Assembly: GCA_943704425.1 (NCBI GenBank)
Contig: CALSCP010001228.1
Coordinates: 3,428-35,082, forward strand
Direction: 5' to 3'
Length of the DNA: 31,655 bases
From: Ministeria vibrans ATCC 50519
Taxonomy: Eukaryota; Opisthokonta; Filasterea
Below the pieces are notes generated by a model. The model had not been told where the DNA came from, searched no databases, and was given only the letters and a program-made list of their open reading frames with translations. Shown one piece after another: positions 1-9,170 of this stretch. Each line of letters starts with the position of its first letter. Position 1 is the stretch's first letter. The position numbers and the translations under genes were made by a program.

Positions 1-70
1 GCACACATTAAGCACACATTAAGCACACATTAAGCACACACTAAGCACTAAGCACACACACACACACACT
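1..70. repeat. 11-bp tandem repeat (GCACACATTAA) followed by (CA)n
   Basis: About four and a half copies of an 11-bp unit GCACACATTAA, drifting to CACTAAGCACTAAGCAC, then a CA run at about 53-70. It lies in what should be an intron of the minus-strand TPR gene. A 19-bp stretch of it, CACACTAAGCACTAAGCAC, recurs exactly near 28438-28456 in an intron of the aspartyl-tRNA synthetase gene. Confidence 0.85.
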
Positions 71-152
71 TCGTTTCTCTCTCCCCTTTTTTTCTCTCTA
101 TCACTTTGTTGTTTTTCTCCCTCCTCTCTCTCTCTCTCTTGTTCTGACCAAC

Positions 153-1326
153 AATCCGCTCCAGCAACGTAATGGCAATGTTATTGTGCATGAGACACCA
201 CTGCTTGGTGTACTTCTTCTTGTCAAACGACAGAAGTGCATTTTGAGCCAGTTCCAGTGACTGCTCCAGATTGGCCGAGCGGTCTCCGCGCTCTCTCTGG
301 CGATAGCACTCCGCCAGCACATTCGCCAGCATTGCGTCGCGCGCCATCTTCTCGTCCTCTGCAGCGTCATTCTCATCGCCCCCGCCGCCGCCGTGTAACT
401 TACGCTCCGCCATCACTCGCTCGTACAGTTCAATGGCCTTTTCGACATTCTCTTCGTGCTCGCCGATTGTTCGGTCCTCATATAGCGCCGCCAGCGACAT
501 GGTCACCTCACACCACTCTTCAAAGTCCGTCGGATTGTCGCCATGAATTACCAGCGCCGATTCGTAATGTTCGCGAGCATTCTAACAGCAAAAGTATAAT
601 ACCGAAAATGAACGCAAGTAAATTTGCGGCATTGCGTTCTCTCACCTCTTGGTTCGCCACCAGATCGCCATAGCAACGATTTCTGTACGCATGAGCCATC
701 AACTTTAGTGCCAATGCAGACAGGTGCACCGACGCGGGACTGACGCTCTTCTCACTCTGCAGCATCTCCACAATTTGTCGAAGCTACACAAGAGACAACA
801 AAGATCCAAAAAAAAAAATGTAGACGAATAAAGTTAGGACGAATAAAAAAAGAGTCCTGAGAAGTTTCGATGGAATCAAGGGCGCCATATGACTCCATCA
901 AAGGATGCGCGATCGACCTACCTTGCGAATGGCAGCCTCGATGTCGGAGGAGTGCACATAGTGCTGGGTACACTGCGACAGAAGCTGACGTGCCCTGACA
1001 ACCGTCTCACTCTCTCCTGCGGTCGCCAACGCCTTAAGCTGCTCGACACTTTGGTGGCGTCTACACACACAAGAGGCGGGGTCAGACGCGCGCGAACGCA
1101 AGACGCCGCGCAGACGGCGGGCGGGGAGGGGGGCGAGGCAACGGACCGTTTCTGAAACGATGCACTCACGGCCTCGTCCTTACCTCACAGACATCCGCTG
1201 GGCCGATGCACGACTCCCCCATCTCGGCAAAGGCGCGCCCCCGCCGTCGTCCGTGCCGGCAGCCCTGCTGCCTCCCTCCTCCAGCTCCACATTCTCTGTC
1301 GCTTCCTTGCTTCCGCTGCACCCCAT
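153..1326 (-). CDS. N-terminal part of a TPR-like protein with an N-myristoylation signal (continues off the left edge)
   Basis: Four exons are visible: 1184-1326, 922-1060, 646-783 and 153-581, together 283 codons in one phase. The start at 1326 is chosen because it gives MGCSGSKEATENVE, a classic N-myristoylation (Gly2, Ser6) plus palmitoylation (Cys3) signal, so the product probably sits on the inner face of a membrane. A Ser/Gly-rich stretch follows. Residues from about 48 on are paired amphipathic helices of TPR/solenoid type, for example the helix HYESALVIHGDNPTDFEEW, then EENVEKAIELYERVM and MHNNIAITLLERI. A Gly5 and acidic loop (about residues 205-220) interrupts the solenoid. The last donor (ATT|GTTGGT at 153) is non-consensus, so that boundary is uncertain; beyond it the frame runs into GA-rich repeat. 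I do not recognise the family. The partner and pathway are unknown. Confidence 0.72.
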
Positions 1327-1992
1327 CGCGATGAGAGAAACGCCCCCAAGTGACTCAACCACTACCAAATGGCCAAATTACACGCTAGTCGAGCACTTGA
1401 CGGAGCAGACGGGAAAATAAAAAGTGAAGTAGCTATTTACTGTGAAGTAAATACAAAAATCTCAATGTCAAAAACAAAACAATATACAAAACAAAGCAGC
1501 ACAATACTTCCGCCGTAGACTTTAAGAATCAACTAATCAAGACGAGTTTTAGACGACTAGAAGAGAATGTCCCGAAAGAGAAGTAGGATCTTTAGTTTCA
1601 CTCTTCAGTCTTCTTTCCAATAGGATAATCATCAACCACGATGTCTTCGAATCTATCGAATACCTTATACCTACCAGTCACTAGTGCCCCTAGTCTCCGA
1701 CAGCTCCGTACTCTCGTCTCCGACTGGAAGCAACTGTCGCACACGCTGGTGCGGCTGGGCAGAAAGAGAGAGAATACACATATAAAAGAGAGTAATACAA
1801 TGCTTCCGCCACGGACTAACTCCAAAAGGATGGGGCGCCTATAGACCCACAAATACGCTCTCACAGCGAGCGTACGAAGAATTCGAAGAATTCGAGGAAC
1901 AGCACATAATAATAATTGTTCACAGTTCACGGTTTCTTCTTCTTTGATAAGGATTACCGACTAACACTTTTTATTATGCTTGCCATCCTGAC
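1327..1992. other. Divergent intergenic region with repeated motif and an open minus-strand frame
   Basis: This region separates the two divergent starts at 1326 and 1993, so it should hold both promoters. It is AT-rich to the left. Two similar stretches, ACAATACTTCCGCCGTAGACT at about 1501 and ACAATGCTTCCGCCACGGACT at about 1798, form an imperfect direct repeat about 297 bp apart. GTCTCCGAC occurs twice near 1696 and 1719, and GAATTCGAA is tandem near 1880. A 110-codon open frame lies on the minus strand (1598-1930) but has no recognisable product. The repeats and open frame could be a decayed mobile element, but no terminal repeats or target duplication were found. Confidence 0.5.
1781..1788 (+). 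promoter_or_regulatory. TATA-box-like sequence
   Basis: TATAAAAG on the plus strand, about 205 bp before the glycosyltransferase start codon. It fits a TATA box, but the distance implies a long 5' leader, and it could equally belong to an old element in this region. Confidence 0.3.
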
Positions 1993-3269
1993 ATGAGGTT
2001 TCCGCTCCCTGCCTTACTTTCCGCCATCACCTTTGCCATTGGGTATTTGAGTGCGCTTACCTTACACAGTACGCCTAGTACAAGAACAGAGAAGAGCCGT
2101 TTTATGTCGCGTGAGGTATTTTTCTTCCTCTGCTCTGTCCAGCTGCCGTTGACGTCTCGCCCGATTGCCCCTCAATACCATCGCCAAGATGCCCAGCGCA
2201 GCTCCCAACGATCATACGGGTGCCTGATGGACGTCTTGTTGAGAACGGCACGCGCTCTTATCCGGCCGACTGGTCACTGTCGGAGGCGATGCAATCGGCC
2301 ACCAAACTCAACAAGCGCGTACGTGAACGGCTCTATCTCTTTGTCATGCTTGACGCAGGCAACCCCGTCATGGCACTGCACGTGCTACGACACTACCTGC
2401 ATCTAGGAGTTGCTCCGCAGAACTTCCTTCTCATGATTCTGGCACACCCGGCTGCTCCATCTGAGATAGAGGCACAGCATCAGCTGCAGGCGATGCTCGA
2501 GCACCACGGTCTCCACCGCGTCTGGTCAATTGTCGAAGAGTGGGACGACGGTGCCGCAGTGCACTTGCGTCTCTCTATGATGATCCACTACAACTTGGCC
2601 GAATTTTCACAGTGGGTCATTCCGGCCGACATGGACGAGCTCGTCGAGTTTGGCGAGCCTCTCGACAGTCTCATCCAGCGTCTCGAAACCAAGGATATCG
2701 ACTATGTCTCGGCCGAGTGGATTGATCGTGTGACACCCTCCGGCGTTCTCGCACCCGTGCCCGCCGACCCAAATGCGCTGTGGGACATCTTTTCGTTCGA
2801 ATGTCCACAGTTCTACGAGCGTTTCGCACGCAACAAACCCGATAAACCACTGCGCAAGGTTGTGTTGCATCGCGGTTGGGTACGCACAGCGCCAGGAAAC
2901 CACTACCCAACGACCTTTGAGAAGTGTCGCATCGGTGAGTTCTTCCCGAGCCACAACATCCCGCGCTCCAACCAGCCGTGCCTCGGCCTCCTGCCCACCG
3001 TCTACGCCCCAAGCATGACGCAGGACGAGCTTGAACGCATTCAACGACGACGTTTGGTAGTTAAGGAGCAGGAGGCGGGTCGTGTGCACCACTTCAAGTG
3101 GACGGCAGGCGTCATTGAGCGTATGCAGGAACGCTTCCGTGTTACCTCCCGCGCACGCGTCTCCAATGCTAAGGACTTCAGCCTCATGGCCGACTACCTC
3201 GTCCAGCATGGCCGGCGCGTTCCTGTCGAGTCCCTCCACTGCGTCCAGGGCTACTCTCCTGCTCCGTGA
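1993..3269 (+). CDS. Type II membrane glycosyltransferase, GT92 / Glyco_tranf_2_4 type
   Basis: Two exons, 1993-2068 and 2143-3269, give 400 residues. The 74-bp intron (donor GTACGC) is needed to join the start codon to the catalytic frame, and phase 1 closes exactly. Residues 5-23 (PLPALLSAITFAIGYLSAL) are an uncleaved signal anchor, so the catalytic domain should face the Golgi or ER lumen. The core starts near residue 75 (YLFVMLDAGNPVMALHVLRH). A DxD motif, D188-M-D190 in VIPADMDELVEF, would bind the metal and nucleotide sugar, and VHHFKW near residues 340-345 matches the conserved late motif of GT92 and related bacterial enzymes. The family transfers sugars such as galactose to N-glycans or other glycans in animals; the acceptor here cannot be told from sequence. 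Length is typical for the family. The stop codon lies inside a small hairpin. Confidence 0.82.
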
Positions 3270-3765
3270 CATTCATGTCACATTTTGTTCATTTCACGAC
3301 CATGTAAACAATAAACCGCGGTGTATCAAAATCTTCAAATCACGCGCCTCCAGGAAATCTACATCATATCTCTAATCTCTTGCCCGGGTGGCGTGACACG
3401 ACAGCTGATCAGGTGTGGAAACGATAATTTCCGTTCTGTCCATGCCGAATTAAATTGCCGATCAGATGAGCCGAGTGGAGTATGCTGATCGCTGTTAATG
3501 ACTTTTAATGCTGTATGATCACTTGTCACTTGTCACTTGTGACTCTGGACTCACTTGTGAGTTGTGACTTGATCAATAAATTATCAGGCTGTCCACTCCA
3601 CACTGCAGCCTGCAGGAGTGCTGCAGGACGAGTAACCGAGTTATTTATCAGTTTCAGTTTCAGTTTTAGTCACCACTCAGTTCACGGGCCACCACCGTTA
3701 TTTCACTTTGCACCATCTCTCTCTCCCTCTGTGCATCTTAAACATAACTATAGTTGTGCCACAGC
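3270..3765. other. Intergenic region: glycosyltransferase 3' UTR and claspin promoter
   Basis: This 496-bp region holds the 3' UTR of the glycosyltransferase on the left and the presumed claspin promoter on the right. It contains a short tandem of CACTTGT-type units around 3520-3570 and a (CAGTTT)n stretch at about 3651-3667. I see no gene, RNA or open frame worth calling. Confidence 0.6.
3310..3315 (+). terminator. Poly(A) signal AATAAA
   Basis: Canonical AATAAA 41 bp after the glycosyltransferase stop codon; the likely cleavage signal for that transcript. A second AATAAA lies near 3584. Confidence 0.6.
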
Positions 3766-6700
3766 ATGATGGGCGTCAAGAGTGTCGATGCGGCAGTTTT
3801 TGCCACAAAGGTTCGTTTTTTTTTCTGCTTTTCCTGACTCCTCAGTCAGAGCATTCCCCTACCCCTCGTGGTTCCTTTACCGCCTTTGTCTTGTTCTACT
3901 ACCCTTTCGTCGTCTCCAACCCTTGCTGGACGCGTTCAGATTCGATTAAATTTTCTATTCCATTCAACTTTTCAATTTCGGCGCCAAAACCGTTTTTCAC
4001 TTCGTTTGCCCATTTCTTAGGCTGTCGTTGACGGGCCATCGATGCTCATGGACGAAAATGAGGATGTCGACGAAGAACTGGTCGTCGAGCCGCCGGCGCC
4101 GCCTGTAGCAGCAACAGGAGCGGTCGAACAGGCGAAGAAACGACGGCGCGCAAGCGACAACGACAGCGACGCAGACTACACGACGCCCACGAAGAAGAGC
4201 GCGTCGAGTGCGTCCAAGAGGAAGCAGCAGCAGCAGCAGCAGAACAAGAAGAAGAAGAAGAAGAAGAAGAAGGAGGAGGAGGAGGCAGGCGCGGCTCAGG
4301 GCGCGAGGAAGGCAGGTGGTGCATCGCCGAAATCGCCCAAGGATGTGGAGGCGGAACTGGCGCGGTTGCTTGCCGACGACAGCGGCGACGATGATGCCGG
4401 CGACGGGGGCGCGGACGGCGAAGCGGCCATCAACACCGACGATTTGCTGAGCGACAGTGACGACGACGACGCGGCCGCAGCCAAGGCGAAACCGCTAGAG
4501 TTCTCGACGCCGAGCAAACCTGGCGGTTTTGTCGGCAAGTGCACTCTTGACACGTTCAGCAGCGACGAAGAAGAGTCGATTAAGGCGCTCATGAAGGAAC
4601 GAAAAAAGGCCCACAAACGTGAGAAGAAGCAACAGCGACGGAAGGAGGAAGAGAAGACGGAGGCGCGCGCCAAGCATCGGTCCGAGGCGTCCGCCACACC
4701 ATCAACAACACAAACAATGACATCAACTGCAACGGCCATGTCTGCTGCTGCAACAGCAACAACCACACCCGAATCAACATCAACAACGACAGTCATTGCC
4801 ACAAACGCACTCGCGACAGCACGCGAGTCGTCCGCCGACATCGGCGACTCGTCTCGCCCCATTGCGCCCCCACAAAGCACAGCAGCAAGAACAACAACAC
4901 CACCACCGCATTCGGATTCCACACGTGCAGTAGCAGCAGCAGCAGCAGCAATGCCTAGGGTTTTGTCATTTTCACCCGACGACAAGTCTGAGTCTGACAA
5001 GGGCTCCTCGCCAACAACACACAATAACGCCGACAACAGCGACGAAGAGGAGACGGGTGTCGCGGTGCGACGTCGTCGGTTGACGCACGACGACAACAAC
5101 AACAACCCTGTACCAGAGGAGGCCCAACAGGCGAGTGGCGGGGCAGCGCCGCTGGTCCTGACACGCGCCATGCTGCGCGGGGAGCAGATAGAGGACGACC
5201 TGTTTATGCGTCGCATGAAGGGCGGTGGGAAGTTGCGGGATGTGTTTACGGCGTCGGGCTCGGAGGACGACGAGAGCGATGTGGAACGACGTGAAACAGA
5301 TTTGCAGGCGATGTTGGCCGAGGCGCAGCGATTGAAGAAGAGGAAGAAGAAGGACCGCAAGCGACGACGAGAAGAGCGCGATGCGGAGCGTGAGGAGGAG
5401 GAAGAGGACAGAGCGGTACGAGAGGCGCGTGCGAGTCGCAGTGGCAGTGGTGGTGAAAGTGCAAGTGGTGGGCACCAAGAGGATGAAGGGTCGCATGCGA
5501 GACGCAAGAAGAAACGGCTGAGCGAGAACCAGCGTCGACAGGCCAAGTTTGAGAACACACGAGAGTCACAACGACTGGTGCGAGACATACCTGATGCTCC
5601 TTTGCCCATTGCCACTTGCCAGGCCAAGCCTATGGCGCCCGTTCTCTCGAAAATGCGCGAGCTCTCCCAAAGTCGACTGGCGAGTGTGCGCGGAACGCCT
5701 GTCACGTCCGTCTCGTCGGACGTGTCGCAACGGACCGTGTCGTCCGTCAGTCAGAGTGCCAAGCCGAAGCGCATTACTGCTCTTCTGGGACGTTTTGCCT
5801 TGGCAGCTGATCAACAGCGCAAGAAGGGACTGCTCGAGTTGGTGCCGACGCTAGGCAAGCGGACGGACAGCAGCTCGACGACTGGCACTGGTGTGCTTCA
5901 AATGGAGAAAGGCAGCGGCAAGACTGCAGCCTCTACCAATAGTACTACTAATGCGAACACCGACAACGATGAGGACGATGACGATGATTTGGTGGTGGTA
6001 GAGCCGCTGCAAGCGGAGGTGTCCAAGACTAAGACTCGCTCGGAACTGAAGAGCGAAATGCAACGTGCTATTGCGCAAAAACGACTCGAGGAACGACTGC
6101 GCGCGGAAAAGTACCGGCGTATGGACGACGACGAAGAGCTTGACGAAGAGGAGGGTGAGGGTGAGGGTGAGGAGGAGGAGGAGGAGGAGGAGGGCGAGGG
6201 CGAGGGCGAGGGCGAGAAAGAGGCTGATGGAGATGAAAGCGATCCCGAGTATGCCATGGGCGATGATGATGGTGGAAAGATGGACGGGGAGCGGGCGGAC
6301 GATCATGATATTCTCGAGGGAGGTGCGTCGTCAGGCAAGGAAGGCGACGAAGCCGAGGAGGATGAGGAGGGAGACGAAGAAGACCAAGAGGAGGAGGAGG
6401 AGGACGTCGACGAGAAGCATGTGGAGCGTATGACACGAGGCCAATCGCCTGAGCTGTGCAAGGCGCCTGTAGCGCGGCCTTTCTCGCCATTTCGTGAGCC
6501 TGTCGAGGACACGCAGGATCTGTTTGCAAACGCGCAGAGTCAGTATGCCACGAGCTTTGAAAACCAATCGACCCTGATGCTTCAATTGCCGGAAGAGTCG
6601 CAGGGTCTGAGTTTGGCGTTGGTGGAGGAGGACGACGAAGAAGCCGCCAAGACGGTGCTGACGAACAATGCAACTTTGGGTACATCGGTGATCGCAGCGG

Positions 6701-8338
6701 TGGGGAACGACAAGGAGTTGAAGAAGGCGGATTCCAAGGCGGCACCGCCGCAGCGACTGACCTCATGGCCCATGTTTGGTAGCAGTTCATCGAGGGTTGG
6801 CGCCGCAAGTGTTGAGGGCAGTCAAGCATTGGTGAGTGGCGGTGGTTCCAAGGACAACAGCAACATCAACAACAACAACAGCAGCAGCAGCAGTGACAAC
6901 AGTGGTGGTGCGACTCGCCGAGAGGATGTGTGGTCGTATACACCTAATGTGGGTGTACAGGACTCGCAGGATCCGTTTCGCGGGGTCCTTTCGTTGTGCT
7001 CGGGGCAATTTGGCAGTGCGGTGGACACGCAACCGTTGGACGCGAGTGACGAGGAGTACGCCGACGAAGAGGCACGCTACGACGCGTTGGCGCTCAAGGC
7101 CGAGGCAGATTTGATGCGGAAGCTTGAGGCGGAGCAGGAGAAGGAGGAACAGGTGGCACGCGAGCGGAAGGCGATGGAATCCAAGGAGAAGCAGGAGAAG
7201 GAGAAGGAGAAGGAAAAGGAAAAGGAAAAGGAACAGGAGCAGGAGCAGGAGCAGGAGCGGAAGGAGCAACAGTTGATGGAGGAGACAAGTCGAATTGAGA
7301 AGTTGACAGGTGAGGAGGAGAGTGAAATGAAGGAGGACAACGAAGAGGAAGTAGAGAAGTCGCAGAAGACGAGTGCGCCTGTAAAGAAGAAGAAGAAGAG
7401 CGACTTTGTGGAAGAGGAGGCGGAGTTGTCGGACGAAGAAGAGGAAGATGATGAAGACGATGATGATGAAGAGGCAGCAAAGGAAGGTGAAGGAGAAGAA
7501 GGAGAGCATGATGGTGAGGAGGAGGACGAGGGGGAGGATGAGGATGACGAGCAGACCATGCACCGGAGACACCTTATGGAGGAACAGGCGGAAATGGAGC
7601 AGTTCCACGAAGAGCTGTTAAACAAGCAACATGTGTTTGATTCGTAAGGCGTGCTGCACACATAGGTGTAATAATGGATATTGATTGATTGTGTATTAGG
7701 TCGTCTGACGAGGAGGATGGCCAGCCGCGCGAGATTGCAGGGCGGCACGATGTGTGTGTGATGCCAGTGGCGCGCAAGGAACGCAAGAAGAAGAAGAAGA
7801 AGAAGAGTAAGAAGAAGGAGAAGGAGGAAGGTAATAACCGTTTTTATTTGACAATAATAATAATAATAAGACGTTATGATTATTATTAATACTAATGATA
7901 ATCATTAATAATAATAATAATAATTATTTTATTAATGTTGTCTTTTTGTAGACAATGTAATGGTTGATTTGAGGGCAGAGTTGTTCAAGGATGATTTGCC
8001 GAGCGATGAAGAGACGCAAAAGTGTAATTTTCTGTCGGATGGTGATGAAGAGGTACGTACACAAGGCACACACAATCCTCGACTAATTACTGATTGGGGG
8101 TAGGATCAAGATGAGATTCTGGAGAAGCTGAAGCGACGCGAGTATGTGCGGAACATGTCGAATTCAATGCGCGACTCGGCGTCACTGATGGGCGACGATG
8201 TGAGTCTGCTGATGGACTCGGCAAGTCTGTTAGGCGCAGAGGACCTGTCGCGGAGGAAGCGAAATATTAACATTCAACAGCGAAGACCGCGGTGCAGTAG
8301 CAGCGCGAACGGGTCAGCGGGTGCAAGTACTGTGACTG

Positions 8339-8385
<47 letters not shown>

Positions 8386-9121
8386 GGTGGCGGTGGTACT
8401 GGTGCTGCTGGTGGTGGGATGGGCAAGAGAACTGTGTCTGCGTTTACGACGGGCACGGACAAGGCCAGTGCGATGACTTTGGCGGCAGGCATGCGCTCAC
8501 TTGTGTCCTCCAAAACAGACAGCTACGGCTCTTCAAGTGTGATGCGAGTGCAGCGCAGGAGCTCCAGCTCTTTTTTGCTAAGATCACCCGGTGCCCTTAG
8601 TCGTGTGCAAAGCGTGAGCAAGGTAGCCTAGTTTGTGTGTGTGTGTATGTATGTATGTATGAATGTGTGTGTCTGTATGTATGCATGTTGGATGTGTGTG
8701 TGTGTGTATGCATGTATGTATGCATGTTGGATGTGTGTGTGTGTGTGCGTGTGCGTATGTCTTTGTGGTGTGTGTGCGTTTGAGAGTGTGTTGCGTCCCT
8801 TGAAATGTGCATCTGTGTGCCATCTAGGTGTCTGCGGCTGCACAGACGTCCGGGCGGAAGGGATTTGTCTTCGAGACGGGTGCATCACAAGACGGCAGTG
8901 CAAGCAATGGCACGGCCTCGATTGCGCCCGCTACCTCCAAGGCCAAGGGCAGTGGCACAGCAGTAGCAGAAGTGTCGCGCGCGTCTGAGCCTGCGTCGCC
9001 ACAGTCGTCGTCGCGACGCAAGGCCGCTGTGCCCAAGCGTGTAGCCGTCACAGCCATGTCCCCGCGCAAGGTGCGCCGCAAACGCACTCTCTTGAGCGGC
9101 CTCAACAACAAGCCACAGTAA
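3766..9121 (+). CDS. CLSPN: Claspin (Mrc1 family), replication-checkpoint mediator
   Basis: Six exons (3766-3810, 4021-7643, 7700-7830, 7952-8052, 8104-8622, 8828-9121) give 1570 residues with all phases closing; human claspin has about 1340. Claspin/Mrc1 travels with the replication fork in the nucleus and presents the effector kinase (Chk1) to ATR. It is very acidic and Lys/Glu-rich. Blocks matching animal claspin occur in the same order: a basic helix SELKSEMQRAIAQKRLEER (about 689-707) then a long acidic run; EDTQDLF (about 844), matching EDSQDLY; LSLCSGQF (about 1008), matching the repeated LCSGKF; FVEEEAELSDEE (about 1145), matching the LEDEAEVSGSD block; DLPSDEE (about 1281), matching LPSDEEL; and GRKGFVFET (about 1481) near the C-terminus. 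Many tracts are microsatellite-coded: Gln then Lys near 4226-4275, Glu at 6150-6215, Thr at 8338-8386. I saw no clear copy of the Chk1-binding ExxxS(T)GE(A)Y phosphomotif. Confidence 0.87.
3976..3989 (-). promoter_or_regulatory. E2F-type site in claspin intron 1
   Basis: TTTCGGCGCCAAAA, read on the minus strand as TTTTGGCGCC, fits the E2F consensus TTTSGCGC. It lies 31 bp before exon 2, inside the 210-bp first intron. Claspin is an E2F/cell-cycle target in animals, so a functional site is plausible, but a single short match proves little. Confidence 0.4.
7852..7933. repeat. AT-rich (AAT)n repeat in claspin intron 3
   Basis: Runs of AAT/ATT with imperfect internal symmetry fill the intron between the exons ending at 7830 and starting at 7952. 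They could fold into a weak hairpin. The base composition contrasts sharply with the GC-rich exons. Confidence 0.8.
8631..8760. repeat. (GT)n / (TGTATG)n microsatellite in claspin intron 5
   Basis: Mixed GT, TGTA and GCATGTTGGATGTGTGTG units; the last of these occurs twice (about 8682 and 8722). It lies wholly within the intron 8623-8827. Confidence 0.85.
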
Positions 9122-9146
9122 TAAAAGAAGTCGAAAAATACTTTTT

Positions 9147-9152
9147 AATAAA
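9147..9152 (+). terminator. Poly(A) signal of claspin in a 49-bp convergent gap
   Basis: AATAAA 26 bp after the claspin stop codon. On the other strand the same bases read ATTAAA (9144-9149), a usable poly(A) signal for the convergent coiled-coil gene ending at 9171. The two transcripts therefore almost certainly overlap at their 3' ends. Confidence 0.6.
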
Positions 9153-9170
9153 TAATGATGATAGACCCTC

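Noticed and set aside
1598-1930. 110-codon minus-strand gene
   Set aside because: No start context, no known product, mixed composition, and it overlaps the expected promoters; left as part of the intergenic region.
2101-2142. A 27-32 bp intron (donor GTGAGG or GTATTT) in the glycosyltransferase
   Set aside because: Too short for this genome, where the shortest well-supported introns are about 48-55 bp; the 74-bp intron from 2069 also closes phase.
4296-5705. Long minus-strand Ser/Arg-rich open frame (469 codons)
   Set aside because: It is the antisense shadow of the acidic, AG-rich claspin exon; the plus frame has claspin motifs.
8635-8988. Plus-strand Cys/Val-rich frame
   Set aside because: It is the GT microsatellite of claspin intron 5 read into exon 6 in the wrong frame.
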